64,000 bases of DNA from Chryseobacterium aahli (GCF_022699665.1 NZ_JALDNB010000012.1:1-64000); one strand, 5' to 3'; positions 46,372 to 56,220 are shown, numbered from the stretch's first letter. Notes: generated by a model not told the origin, from the sequence alone. Translations and numbers: made by a program.

Positions 46372-47847
46372 TCAATATTTTTCATGAGATTTATTTCCTT
46401 TATTAATGATTTTAATTGTATTAGTCATGCTGTCTCTAGATAATTTCACAGAACTTACCTTCCCATCACTAAATTCAAATTTCAGTAGACTTGGATAATC
46501 GATAATTTTGAATGATCCATTTTTTAAATACACCAATTCATTTTCATTTTTTCCTTTAAAGTGTTCAAGAATCGCAGATTCCACATATAGGCGATTATTT
46601 TTTTCTACTATTTTGGTTTCCATTTTTTGTCCGTAAAGGAAATCGTCGTAAGTTCCGATGAGCTTTTCTTTTAAGATTGAAGGTATTTCCTGCGTTTCTT
46701 CGTTATGGAAATTTCCTTTCCAATTCATCAATTTCAGAATTGTTCTTTGTGTTTGTCCCATCACTGGAAAACGATTCGGTTTTTCGCCATTGGCAAGAAA
46801 GGCAAATCCGTTTCCGTCTTTCATAGTTCCCATAACGTTTCCGCCAACTCCGGTGTTTGAGCCGTTACAGGCAAACCAATCATAATTGTTGTAAGCGAAG
46901 GATTTTTGCCAACCATAACTCCATCCGCCAACAGCATTTTTGAGAGCAGAAACTTCGGTCATTTTTTTTGCTACATCGTGGGAAACCACTTTGTTATTTT
47001 TATTGCGTAAAGCATTTTGAATCTCAATAGCAATTTTGGCTAGTTCTGTCGGAGTTGACCATAATCCTGACGGACCAACTTGTGGAGTAACGGGTAAACC
47101 GGTTTTAATTACTTTTCCGTCTTTATCGTGAACCATAGCAATATTCGTCAGAAATCCTTTTTCATTCGGCTGAATCATGGTTGTGTGTTTTAAACCAAGT
47201 GGAGCAAAAATATATTCTTTTGCTAATTCAGCAATCGTTGTATTGAATTTATCTTCCAGAGCCATTTGGATAATTGTGTAACCGCCACCACTGTATTGCC
47301 AATTGGTTCCCGGCTCAAAAAGGAATTCGATTTCTTTATCATATCTCGGGATTTTACCCATTAAACTTTCTTCTAATGTTGGGATTTTTTCACCTTCATA
47401 ATGGTCCTCAAAACCGTCTTGAGACGTTCCTGCAGTATGATTCAGAAATTGTCTCCAGGTCGGAGCTTGGTTTTCCGTAAACTTACTTTTTGGCAAATGC
47501 CATCTTTTTAGAGATTTGTCAATCGGCTCATTGAGATTAATTAAGCCTTTTTCTTCCAGGATAAAACAAAGAAGTGCCGTAATTGGTTTTGAGATAGATG
47601 CTGTGGAAAAAGCAGTGTTCTCATCAATCTTTTCAGGCGAATTTGCTGATTTTACACCGAATTGTTTGGAATAAACAATCTTATAATTTTCAAAAACAAC
47701 TACGCTGAATCCCGGAAGTTTGTATTTTTCTAATTGTTCATCGATTTTTAAACTGTCGGTAAGAAAGCTGTAGTCTTTTTTCTGAGCAAAAACCTGAAAG
47801 CTTGTAAAGAATAATAGAAAAAGACTGATGTAAGAAATTGTTTTCAT
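46372..47847 (-). CDS. Beta-lactamase-fold serine hydrolase
   Basis: The 491 residues start with a signal peptide (MKTISYISLFLLFFTSFQVF, then AQ). The class C beta-lactamase-like domain (about 30-380) has the SxxK motif as S84-I-S-K87 and the Tyr motif in NWQYSGGGYT, and an HTAGTSQDG loop. A C-terminal domain of about 100 residues follows, often seen in such D-aminopeptidase or esterase-like proteins. The substrate cannot be told. It is paired with the related gene at 47878. Confidence 0.85.
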   Translation of the reverse strand: MKTISYISLFLLFFTSFQVFAQKKDYSFLTDSLKIDEQLEKYKLPGFSVVVFENYKIVYSKQFGVKSANSPEKIDENTAFSTASISKPITALLCFILEEKGLINLNEPIDKSLKRWHLPKSKFTENQAPTWRQFLNHTAGTSQDGFEDHYEGEKIPTLEESLMGKIPRYDKEIEFLFEPGTNWQYSGGGYTIIQMALEDKFNTTIAELAKEYIFAPLGLKHTTMIQPNEKGFLTNIAMVHDKDGKVIKTGLPVTPQVGPSGLWSTPTELAKIAIEIQNALRNKNNKVVSHDVAKKMTEVSALKNAVGGWSYGWQKSFAYNNYDWFACNGSNTGVGGNVMGTMKDGNGFAFLANGEKPNRFPVMGQTQRTILKLMNWKGNFHNEETQEIPSILKEKLIGTYDDFLYGQKMETKIVEKNNRLYVESAILEHFKGKNENELVYLKNGSFKIIDYPSLLKFEFSDGKVSSVKLSRDSMTNTIKIINKGNKSHEKY

Positions 47848-47877
47848 TGTATCGTTATTTAAGGTTTTGATAAAAAT

Positions 47878-48933
47878 TTATTTCAAGATATTTCTATAGA
47901 TGACGTTCAGCAGATTCTGTCTCATTTTGAAGTCTTGTTTGGTTAAAAGAATGATGATTCCCCAATTTTTAGCTCTGTTGTAGCAGATGATGGAGGATTG
48001 TCCCAACGAATCTCCGGTTTTTAGATAAATGGTGTCTCCGTCAGTTGTATTGATGTTGAATCCCAATCCCAATTCCCGTTTCTCATCTTTGAAGTAAATT
48101 TTTTCGCTTATCAATCCTGCGTTGGATATTGTATTGCCTTTGTCTAAAAGGGTTTTCAGATATTTCACCATATCAGAGGCGTTGGATTTTATTAGTCCAG
48201 CTGGTGCAGTTACATTCCAGTTGAAAAATTCCTGAATGCCACCTTTTGGATTATAGCCTGTTGTTTTATTTTTCACATCGAAATTTTTCGTCAATGTGCG
48301 GTTCATTTTTGTAGGAATCAATATTTTTTCTCGGATGATTTCATCATAAGTTTTGCCATATATTTTTTCCAAAATCTGTCCCTGTAAAGTAAAGCTGGTA
48401 TTAGAATATCGGAATTTTCCATAATCAATCAAGTCTTTGCAATCATTAATTATTTTGGCTAATGATTGTTCTGTAACGCTATCCATTGGCTGTTGTGGAT
48501 TGTTTTCCAATAATTTCACAAAATCGTAATCAGGCAAACCAGATTGATGTGAAGCCAAATCTGAAATTCTGATTTTATTCTGTAGATTCTTCTGTAAAAT
48601 ATATTGTTTTGGCAGATAACTATCGATATAATCATCAAGTTTTAATTTATTTTCAAGAGAAGCTTGTGCAATCATATTTCCGGTTAAGATTTTGGTAATA
48701 GAAGCAATTTCGAAGATGGAATTTTTATCAATATCCATCTTGCTTTCCTTACTCAGTTTTCCGTAAGAAGTGTAGAATTCTTTATTGTTATGGATGAATC
48801 CAACACTGATTCCAACGTCCGGATTTTTAGTGTAATTATCTTGGATGATAGAATCAATCTTTTTGGAAAAGTCTTGTCCGAAAGAAACTTGGCTGATGAA
48901 TAACAGCGTTGCGAAGATTTTAATTGTTTTCAT
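47878..48933 (-). CDS. Beta-lactamase-fold serine hydrolase, shorter paralogue
   Basis: 351 residues with a signal peptide (MKTIKIFATLLFISQVSFGQ). The S78-I-T-K81 motif, RYSNTSF as the Tyr-Ser-Asn motif and the HQSGLPDYD loop are all present, so the active site looks intact. It lacks the C-terminal extra domain of the downstream paralogue. The 25 bases around its start are the same as those of that gene, which suggests tandem duplication of the leader. It is likely transcribed with it. Confidence 0.85.
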   Translation of the reverse strand: MKTIKIFATLLFISQVSFGQDFSKKIDSIIQDNYTKNPDVGISVGFIHNNKEFYTSYGKLSKESKMDIDKNSIFEIASITKILTGNMIAQASLENKLKLDDYIDSYLPKQYILQKNLQNKIRISDLASHQSGLPDYDFVKLLENNPQQPMDSVTEQSLAKIINDCKDLIDYGKFRYSNTSFTLQGQILEKIYGKTYDEIIREKILIPTKMNRTLTKNFDVKNKTTGYNPKGGIQEFFNWNVTAPAGLIKSNASDMVKYLKTLLDKGNTISNAGLISEKIYFKDEKRELGLGFNINTTDGDTIYLKTGDSLGQSSIICYNRAKNWGIIILLTKQDFKMRQNLLNVIYRNILK

Positions 48934-49072
48934 TGTATCGTTATTTATGAGTTAATCAATATTTCGATACAAAGATGTGGAAGTGCGAAATCCTGTGCGA
49001 CCGAGTAAAGGTATTCGTCCAGATTTCGTGAAAAGAATTGGTAGGAATGATTAAATCGAGAAGTACGAGTAA

Positions 49073-50206
49073 TTACAACGATTTGTCTTGCAGTGATTTG
49101 CGATATTCGGTTGGTGTGTTTCCCGTGTGTTTTTTAAAGGCCGTATTGAAAGAAGATTTCGAATTAAAACCTACTTCATAAAGAATTTCAAGAATCGTAA
49201 CCTTAGATTTTGATGGATCTTTCAGAATTTCCATTGCATTTTCGATCCGGTAAGTATTCACAAAATCATAAAAATGTTGTCCCAGCTGATGATTAATCAA
49301 AACAGATAATTCCCGAACCGGAACATTCATTTCTTTAGAAATGTCCTGAATCGTCAAAGCCGGATTCAAAAATGGCTTTTCATCAATCATATATTTTTTC
49401 AGTTTTAGGAGATCCTCATTCAACGTTTCTGGCTCGATCTTTTTCTCCTCCAAAATCAAGTCGGAAACGAGTTTCAATTTCGAATCAATATTTCTGAAAA
49501 GTCGGGGATTATTCAGCGCTTTGTACAGATACCAGCAAATGATAAAAAGTTGCGACACCAAAATCCCGATTTTGATCCAATCGGAAACGTATGGATAATC
49601 GGAAAATTTGAAAATATTTTTAAGAATGACAACCAGATAAAAAACCGTCAAAACACTTGTGAACTGAAATAGCCAATGGTAAGAACTAAGACTTTCTCCC
49701 GAATTATTTTCCAGATAAAGTTTCTTCGCCTTTCTCAACAGCAGAAAAACAGCCGTAAAATATACCACAACCTGAAGATGAAATAGCCAATGAGTGAATT
49801 GCAACTCCACCATATTCTGACGGTTGACAATAAAATCAAGCTTCGAAGCCAAATCCACCGAATAAAAACGAGGCACCAAAGCAAGATTCGCAATCAAAAA
49901 CGGAAGTAAATGAACAAGATATTTTGGTTTCCACTTAAAATCGGAATAACAAACCGACAAAACATACAGATAAAAAGCAGGAATCTGTAAAAAAGCCAAC
50001 AAAGTTCGAAACATTCCAAGATTCGATGGACCGTCAGTTATTTGGCTGATTAAAGGTTCGCTAATATCAATCGAAGTGATAATGAGGAAAAAGGCAAAAA
50101 GTTGATTACTGATTTTGTGCTCAGCCTTAACAGTCAATAGAAAAAATGCCAGGAAAAACGAAATGAACAGCGAGATGATTGTTACAATGCATAATAAATT
50201 ATCCAT
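49073..50206 (-). CDS. AraC-family regulator with membrane sensor domain
   Basis: The 377-residue protein has about seven hydrophobic helices in residues 1-220 (for example MDNLLCIVTIISLFISFFLA and YLVHLLPFLIANLALVPRF). A linker follows, then a C-terminal AraC double helix-turn-helix (MNVPVRELSVLINHQLGQHF and ILEILYEVGFNSKSSFNTAF). It is probably an inner-membrane sensor and DNA-binding regulator. It lies upstream of the two serine hydrolases, with a 139-bp gap, and may control them; that is inference. Confidence 0.88.
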   Translation of the reverse strand: MDNLLCIVTIISLFISFFLAFFLLTVKAEHKISNQLFAFFLIITSIDISEPLISQITDGPSNLGMFRTLLAFLQIPAFYLYVLSVCYSDFKWKPKYLVHLLPFLIANLALVPRFYSVDLASKLDFIVNRQNMVELQFTHWLFHLQVVVYFTAVFLLLRKAKKLYLENNSGESLSSYHWLFQFTSVLTVFYLVVILKNIFKFSDYPYVSDWIKIGILVSQLFIICWYLYKALNNPRLFRNIDSKLKLVSDLILEEKKIEPETLNEDLLKLKKYMIDEKPFLNPALTIQDISKEMNVPVRELSVLINHQLGQHFYDFVNTYRIENAMEILKDPSKSKVTILEILYEVGFNSKSSFNTAFKKHTGNTPTEYRKSLQDKSL

Positions 50207-50371
50207 TTACGCTGTTTTGTTGAGGTTGTAGATTTTGTTTTTGTAAATATAGATGAAATACAATTTTCTACCAATTTCAAAATTCAGAAAAGATTGAAAA
50301 TATAAATCACAACTTATAAATAGTTAAACTGCATAAGAATTTTAAAACTTGCTTTCATTTGTTTAAAAAAA

Positions 50372-50402
50372 AATCTCCAAAATCTAAAGACTTTGGAGAT
50401 TA
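50372..50402. terminator. Terminator after the secreted 161-residue protein
   Basis: AATCTCCAAA pairs with TTTGGAGATT around a 10-base loop, with an A run before it. It lies 39 bp past the stop at 50442, between that gene and the AraC-type gene. Confidence 0.75.
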
Positions 50403-50441
50403 TATCGAACCGTTTAAATTTAATCTTGATTTTAAAAAGTT

Positions 50442-50927
50442 TTATTTACCAGGCTTTAAAGAAAAATTATCTACATAAACTGCTTGATGTATACCATTCA
50501 GCAAAACTTTCAGTCCCAAGTTTGAATCTTTTTTTAAAGAAATATCATACGCTTTTTTTCCGCCCTCAATTTTTGAAGATTTAGCTATTGAAACATATGA
50601 TTTTGCATCAGCAACGTTGTTGATAGAGAATAATTCTAATGCAGTTTCTCCACCATTGTCTGAAATATCAAGAGTCAATGTATATTTTCCGGCTTTAATT
50701 TTTGGAGTCACCAGATACATGTTTTCTCCGGGATTGGTCATCGAATAAAATACAATTTTTTTATCACTTGCGTAAAGCATTGCTTTTCCTTGTTGAGCAG
50801 TCCAGCATTTGTTGATGTCTTTCCATGCATCAAAATTTTCTGTAAGGGTAGATACGGTTTTACATTGTGCGTTTGCTGTTGCAAATCCTCCTAAAGCTAC
50901 TATTCCTGCAAATACGATTTTTCTCAT
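50442..50927 (-). CDS. Secreted protein with beta-sandwich-like fold
   Basis: With the ATG at 50927 the protein has 161 residues and a classical signal peptide (MRKIVFAGIVALGGFATANA). The mature part (TENFDAWKDINKCWTAQQGK, ENMYLVTPKIKAGKYTLTLD, and a final VYVDNFSLKPGK) resembles the jelly-roll, cleaved-adhesin type domains common in Bacteroidota secreted proteins. There is no T9SS tail. Function unknown. Confidence 0.7.
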   Translation of the reverse strand: MRKIVFAGIVALGGFATANAQCKTVSTLTENFDAWKDINKCWTAQQGKAMLYASDKKIVFYSMTNPGENMYLVTPKIKAGKYTLTLDISDNGGETALELFSINNVADAKSYVSIAKSSKIEGGKKAYDISLKKDSNLGLKVLLNGIHQAVYVDNFSLKPGK

Positions 50928-51106
50928 TATAATCATTTATCTATTGTGAGGTAAAAATACTTAAAAAAGGCTATATCAGAAAGGTATTGCTTGATGATTT
51001 ATGTTAACTCAGACTTTCGAAAGTTTTAAATATTTTTTTTAAATTAAAGCTTTTGAATAATTTATGATAAAAGAGTTTTCATCATTTCCAACCTTTCTCC
51101 TAATCA

Positions 51107-51133
51107 TTGCATCAATATATATAATTACATTTG
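51107..51133 (+). promoter_or_regulatory. Promoter of the VIT-domain gene
   Basis: TTG (51107-51109) and TACATTTG (51126-51133) with a 16-bp gap fit the Bacteroidota consensus apart from a slightly short spacer. The ATG at 51156 follows after 22 bp. Confidence 0.6.
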
Positions 51134-51155
51134 TTAAACTTCAAACGCAGTTGAT

Positions 51156-54100
51156 ATGAAAAATTTATGGCTTTTACTTTTAGTATGGTTTCCAATGGTT
51201 TGCTGGGCTCAGATTCCGGTGATAGAAACGCCGGATGGAAAAGGTGGTTTCGGGAAGAATAATCAGGTTGTTCTTCAGAAACTCAATATTGAAACCAAAA
51301 TTACGGGTAGTATTTCAACCAATACCGTAACGATGGTTTTTAGAAATAATTCTAACCGATTGATTGAAGGTAGATTGACTTTTCCACTTCCGGAAGGCGT
51401 AAATGTTAGCGGCTATGCAATTGATATCAATGGGAAATTGCGAAATGCGGTTCCCGTAGAAAAAGAAAAAGCAAAAGAGGTTTTTGAAACCATTCAAAAA
51501 AGAAATGTCGACCCCGGAATATTAGAAAAAGTGGAAGGTAATAATTTCAGAACAAGAATTTATCCTATCAACGCCAATGGTGGCGAGAGAACGGTTCAGA
51601 TTTCTTACAATTATGAATTAAAAAAATTGGCTGACCACTATCAATTCTTTTTGCCGCTGAATTTTGATCATCCTATTCCTGAGTTTACATTGAAAACAAT
51701 AGTTTTTCAGACTCAAATGACTCCAAAATTAGAAGAAAAACCTGACGGAAGTTTTCAGTTTGTAAAAAATGGAAATGTCTGGATTGCCGAAACGCATAAA
51801 ACCAATTATAGACCGACTCAAAATCTGAAAATTAATTTTCCGAAGAATAATGAAGATGAAAATGTTTTGATTCAGAAAGCATCTGATCATTCATCATATT
51901 TTTTAGCAAACATTGCCATCAATTCTAATGAAAGATCTAAAAAATTATTTACAAAAACGGCTATCGTTTGGGATAATTCTTTGAGTGGTTCTAAGAGAAA
52001 TCACATGAAAGAATTTGCTTTGTTGGATGAATATTTTAAAATCAATAAAAATGTTTCGGTCAACATCTATTTCATTAACAATACTTTTGAGGAAGGGAAA
52101 AGTTTTAAAATTAATGAAGGAAATTGGACTGAATTAAAAACTTATTTATCCCAAATTACTTACGACGGCGGAACAGATTTTAGTCAATTGAAACCGATAA
52201 AAGAAGATGAAATCTTATTTTTCACAGACGGAATGTCATCTTTCGGAAATCTGAATCTACCTTGGACAATACCTGTCTATACGATTGCCGCATCAAATAA
52301 AGTGAATTTTAATCAGTTGAAATTCATCAGTACAAAAACCGGAGGAGAATTTTTAAATTTAAATGAAAACGATCCTGAAAAAGAGATTCGTAAAATATTG
52401 TATCAGTCATTGAAGTTCTTAGGTGTTGAGAGTAACGATTCTTTGTCAGAAGTTTATCCTGCTTTATCACAAAGCATTGCTCAGGATTTTGTGTTGACGG
52501 GTATTTTAAAAGGAAACCAGTCCACTGTAAAAGCTCTGTTCGGATATGGAAATGAAGTAACAGAAACCAAAACAATACATTTAAATACAGAAAAGCAATC
52601 AGTAAAAGATTGGGAAATCTCAAAGTTTTGGGCACAAAAAAAACTGAACGAACTGGAAATTTTTGAGCAAAAAAACAAAGACGAAATCAAAAATATCAGC
52701 AGACAGTTTGGGTTGGTAAGCAACAATATGAGTCTGATGGTTTTGGAAGATGTCAATGATTATGTACGATACAAAATTTCTCCACCGGCTGAATTGCAGT
52801 CAGAATACAACAAAATTGTAAAAAATAATAGGGAAGAGCGTGAGGAACGAGTGCAGGATTTGATGTCTGATGCCGAAGAAATGGCAGAAAATCTTAAAGT
52901 ATGGTGGAATACGGACTTTAGTGCTCAGCAAAAATCTTATCCAAAACCTGATGAAGCGCCAATACAACATGGTAGAAGTGACTCAGATTTAGATGGTGCT
53001 GCAGATGAAATGATTGAAATTGTTCAAAATGTAGTTCCTGAGCCAGTAAGGGCACCAAAAGTTGAAAATGCTCCACCAGCATCATCAATGGCAACGAGAG
53101 AAGTTCAGGCTTCCCAAGTAGTAGTAGCAAGAGGTTTGGCAAGTGCAGAAAAAAGTATACCTACAGTTCAAGCGCTTCAAGGGCGGGTTGCGGGTGTTCA
53201 GGTTTCGGTGCGGGGTGTACAATCAATTTCCAAGGAAGTACAAATTGAGGAAGTGGTAAACAGCGGACGGATTATTGCGGTCGATGTAAAATCTGATGCA
53301 AAATATATGAAGTTTTTTGAATCTCTAAAAAAGCCTGCAGATATTTATCAAACCTATTTAAAATATAGAAAAGACTATCAGGAAACACCACAATATTATT
53401 TTGATATTGCCCAATTGATGTTTAAAAATAATGATAAAAAATTAGGCTTAAGAGTTTTGAGTTCTATTGCAGATCTTGATATTGAAAATGAAGAGTTGTA
53501 CAAATTGCTCGCTTACAAACTAAAGCAGGCAGAAGTATTTGATAAGCAACTTTGGATTACCCAAAAGGTTTTAGAATGGCGACCTTTCGACCCGCAAAGT
53601 TACCGTGATTATGCATTGGCATTAGAAGACAATAAACAGTATCAGTCGGCTCTAGATAATTTATACAAAGTGCTCACTCAATCTTATACTCAGGAGTTAG
53701 CAAACAGAGATGATGGTATTGAGGAGGTTGTTTTAATGGAAATGAATCAGTTAATTTCAAATCATAAAAATCAACTGGATTTCACGAAAATTAATCCCAA
53801 AATTGTGGCAGATTTACCGGTTAATATCCGCGTTGTTATCAATTGGAACAAAGATAATACAGATATTGATCTTTGGGTGACAGATCCTAATGGCGAACGC
53901 TGCATGTACTCTAATAGCAAAACAAAAATCGGAGGAAGATTAAGTAATGATTTTACCAGCGGCTTCGGTCCTGAACAGTTTTTACTAAAAAAAGCAGTGA
54001 AAGGAAAGTATAAAATTGAAACTAATTTCTTTGGTGAAAATCAAGTGAGCGTTTCCGGTCCCACGGCGATTATGGCAGAAATTTTCATCAATTATGCTAC

Positions 54101-54197
54101 CGGCAAACAAGAAAGAAAAATTGTGGTTTTCCAGAATAAAACCGAAACAGATCGAGGCGATAAAGAAGGGGTTTTGATTGGAGAATTTGAGTTTTAA
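51156..54197 (+). CDS. VIT/VWA/DUF2135 protein with a TonB-plug-like insert
   Basis: 1013 residues. Order: signal peptide (1-18), VIT domain (about 25-160; FPLPEGVNVSGYAIDINGKL, then the E/K-rich turn VEKEKAKEVFETIQKRNVDP), a VWA-like region (270-420, with TAIVWDNSLSGSKRN and DEILFFTDGMSSFG), a linker, TPR-like helices (about 760-860) and a C-terminal DUF2135 domain (VVINWNKDNTDIDLWVTDPN). Around residues 650-700 it contains IPTVQALQGRVAGVQVSVRG, which is the signature of SusC-type receptor plugs, with REVQASQVVVARG before it. The protein is probably envelope-bound. Function unknown. Confidence 0.8.
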   Translation: MKNLWLLLLVWFPMVCWAQIPVIETPDGKGGFGKNNQVVLQKLNIETKITGSISTNTVTMVFRNNSNRLIEGRLTFPLPEGVNVSGYAIDINGKLRNAVPVEKEKAKEVFETIQKRNVDPGILEKVEGNNFRTRIYPINANGGERTVQISYNYELKKLADHYQFFLPLNFDHPIPEFTLKTIVFQTQMTPKLEEKPDGSFQFVKNGNVWIAETHKTNYRPTQNLKINFPKNNEDENVLIQKASDHSSYFLANIAINSNERSKKLFTKTAIVWDNSLSGSKRNHMKEFALLDEYFKINKNVSVNIYFINNTFEEGKSFKINEGNWTELKTYLSQITYDGGTDFSQLKPIKEDEILFFTDGMSSFGNLNLPWTIPVYTIAASNKVNFNQLKFISTKTGGEFLNLNENDPEKEIRKILYQSLKFLGVESNDSLSEVYPALSQSIAQDFVLTGILKGNQSTVKALFGYGNEVTETKTIHLNTEKQSVKDWEISKFWAQKKLNELEIFEQKNKDEIKNISRQFGLVSNNMSLMVLEDVNDYVRYKISPPAELQSEYNKIVKNNREEREERVQDLMSDAEEMAENLKVWWNTDFSAQQKSYPKPDEAPIQHGRSDSDLDGAADEMIEIVQNVVPEPVRAPKVENAPPASSMATREVQASQVVVARGLASAEKSIPTVQALQGRVAGVQVSVRGVQSISKEVQIEEVVNSGRIIAVDVKSDAKYMKFFESLKKPADIYQTYLKYRKDYQETPQYYFDIAQLMFKNNDKKLGLRVLSSIADLDIENEELYKLLAYKLKQAEVFDKQLWITQKVLEWRPFDPQSYRDYALALEDNKQYQSALDNLYKVLTQSYTQELANRDDGIEEVVLMEMNQLISNHKNQLDFTKINPKIVADLPVNIRVVINWNKDNTDIDLWVTDPNGERCMYSNSKTKIGGRLSNDFTSGFGPEQFLLKKAVKGKYKIETNFFGENQVSVSGPTAIMAEIFINYATGKQERKIVVFQNKTETDRGDKEGVLIGEFEF

Positions 54198-54213
54198 ACT
54201 GAAATAAATTTAG

Positions 54214-54248
54214 ATATAACACTCTCAGAAATGGGAGTGTTATGTTTT
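54214..54248 (+). terminator. Terminator of the VIT-domain gene
   Basis: ATAACACTC pairs with GAGTGTTAT around a short loop, followed by GTTTTG, about 20 bp after the stop at 54197. Confidence 0.75.
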
Positions 54249-54319
54249 GATAATTGTATTAAACTTGAGGTTTTTTATCACCGCAGGAAATCATGAGATT
54301 CTGTTTCTTGTCAATTGAC

Positions 54320-54712
54320 TTACGCAGCCCTTCCCGGATTAGAATTTTTTATGCATACCAAGCAGTACAAATCCTTTCTCCAAACCCGGTTCACTTTATA
54401 ATTTAATACTGCATTTATTTCCTGAACGATATTTATATTTTGGTCTGCAATAGATTTTTCAGTGTCAGATTTTGTTTCTGGAGCTTTTTTATGATCCGGA
54501 CTTTTTATTTTCTTATCATCTGTAAGATTTTCTTCTTTCTTTTCTGATAGTAAAGTAGAATCTGAATTATATGATCGAGATTTTTCATTATTAACATTCA
54601 AAATAGTATCTGTTTTAACCTTTTCTTTTTGACTTGAAGAATCTGGTTCTTTAATTTGAGCTGAAAAGATGGCGAAACAGAAGATGAACAAAAGGTTTAA
54701 ATATGATTTCAT
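54320..54712 (-). CDS. Small secreted Lys/Ser-rich protein
   Basis: With the ATG at 54712 the protein has 130 residues and a signal peptide (MKSYLNLLFIFCFAIFSAQ). The mature part is low-complexity, rich in Lys, Ser and Asp (for example KEKVKTDTILNVNNEKSRSY), with a more ordered end that has two Cys (KDLYCLVCIKNSNPG). No family recognised. The upstream ATG at 54733 would put seven extra residues before the leader. Confidence 0.5.
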   Translation of the reverse strand: MKSYLNLLFIFCFAIFSAQIKEPDSSSQKEKVKTDTILNVNNEKSRSYNSDSTLLSEKKEENLTDDKKIKSPDHKKAPETKSDTEKSIADQNINIVQEINAVLNYKVNRVWRKDLYCLVCIKNSNPGRAA

Positions 54713-54777
54713 AATTTGATAATTGAGTCCCAATTTAGTGAAAATTTGAATATTTTTTTATTTCTTCTTTAAACTTT

Positions 54778-55011
54778 TTAAAACTGGTGAAATTCGGAAG
54801 AACCATCTAGCGTTTCGGTGATCAAACTGTTTCCGTTGATTAGATAAAGTATGGGATAAACGTTAATGTCGAATTGTCTTTCAATTTTTTTTCAATCGGC
54901 AATTACAAGGGATTTCACTTATTTATTAATGAAATATCTCTTGACATTCGCTGTTGAATCTGAACCAAAAATATTGATGGCTTAAAATGACGAGGCTTTC
55001 ATATTTTTCGT
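54778..55011 (-). pseudogene. Decayed thioredoxin (TlpA-type) domain
   Basis: Beyond the stop at 55012 the same reading frame still encodes a thioredoxin-fold pattern: AINIFGSDSTANVKRYF, then VKSLVIAD, then KKIERQFDINVYPILYLING and a final GSSEFHQF before TAA at 54778. It is broken by at least three in-frame stops (TAA, TAA, TGA). LNEKYESLVIL is seen in a second frame, which indicates one frameshift as well. The WCxxC active site has gone. It looks like the lost 3' half of the gene at 55012. Confidence 0.65.
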
Positions 55012-55695
55012 TTAAGGTTGCAAAGCATCTTGTCTTTCAAAATATTTTAAAGAATAATTTTTCGGAAGAAGCACCTTGAGATTAGTTGTTTTGTCATAGA
55101 AAATATAATTGCTAAATAAGTACGTCATAGTTTCTCCGGATTTTCCCTCTACGAAACTTTTTCTTTCAAATTTGGTCAGGTTGAAATTTCCCGAAATGTA
55201 AATATGAAGCTCAACCCTTACTTGTTTTCCATCATCATCATTAATGCTCTCAACGTTTGAATAATGGGTGTTAATTTTTCCGTCGATTTGCGTCTCATCG
55301 ATAAAAGTCCATTTCTTTTTGAGTAAAGTTGTAGGCCCGAATTGTCTCAATCTGGAAGAAGAAATAGCAGCGTTTTGATTGTCTTTATTTTCGTATTCAT
55401 AGATGGTTTTTTCAGTGTGATTGACGTGATAATACAAACCATTTTTATAAAACTCTTCTGAACTTTCGTTCTTGCTATAGAATTCGAAATCTTTATTTTG
55501 AGGTTTGTAAATGGTATACAAAGCATTGGTAACAGACATTGCATATGTTTCAGGATTTGAATATGATGCAGTTTCTTTATAGCTTATTACATTGGCCTGA
55601 AAATATTTCCGTTTGGCTTTTTCGAGATCAGGAACTTGAGCTTGTAAATGATTTGTACAACTACATAAAAGAAAAGTAAAGAAGAATTTTAGCAT
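55012..55695 (-). pseudogene. N-terminal half of a TlpA-like redoxin protein
   Basis: 227 residues with a signal peptide (MLKFFFTFLLCSCTNHLQAQ, also lipobox-like at FLLCSC). The mature part is rich in beta strands (YTIYKPQNKDFEFYSKNESS, KVLLPKNYSLKYF) and resembles the N-terminal region that precedes a thioredoxin domain in many Bacteroidota TlpA proteins. The thioredoxin half follows as a decayed remnant, so the present product is truncated. It could still fold, but the redox function is gone. Confidence 0.6.
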
Positions 55696-55731
55696 TTTGT
55701 ATGATGTCAGTCGAAATTTTTGACTTACATT

Positions 55732-56220
55732 TTATTTAATCTGTTTTAAATTTTCACCGTAAAGCCCGGTCAATAAACTGTTTCCTTCCTTGTCAACTTT
55801 CACGGCTCCGTATTTTGCTTTCTCGTATTTTTCGCCTTGCCCTTCCTGAAAAAAGAAAGATTCTGCACCAATGTTGATGTTCCAATTATCGGACGAGGTG
55901 TAATTAATCAAATATTCACCATCCTTTAAAGGAGTTTTATTTTTCTGAAACCGCTGCCTCTGTGCAATACCATTTTTATCTAATGTTACCACGCAATATC
56001 CTCGTTTGGGAAGCATTTCAGAATTTAAATCTTGCGATATGCTGTATCTCAGACTCATGTAATCACCCTGCATCAAAGAACGCGGATCAACGGGAGCTAA
56101 TGATAGTAAAATTAATTTCCCATCTTTTAAAAGCTCTTCTTTTTTTGAAACAGAAAAATTAAAATACACCAAAAGAATCAAAAGGTTCAGAATAATAATC
56201 AACCATTTATATTTTTTCAT
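55732..56220 (-). CDS. GDYXXLXY protein
   Basis: A 162-residue protein with one N-terminal membrane helix (WLIIILNLLILLVYFNFSV) and the name-giving motif in SLMQGDYMSLRYSIS. The family is almost always encoded next to DUF4401 and DUF2157 membrane proteins, as here: it overlaps the DUF4401 gene by 14 bp. Role unknown; the three products probably form one membrane complex. Confidence 0.9.
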   Translation of the reverse strand: MKKYKWLIIILNLLILLVYFNFSVSKKEELLKDGKLILLSLAPVDPRSLMQGDYMSLRYSISQDLNSEMLPKRGYCVVTLDKNGIAQRQRFQKNKTPLKDGEYLINYTSSDNWNINIGAESFFFQEGQGEKYEKAKYGAVKVDKEGNSLLTGLYGENLKQIK

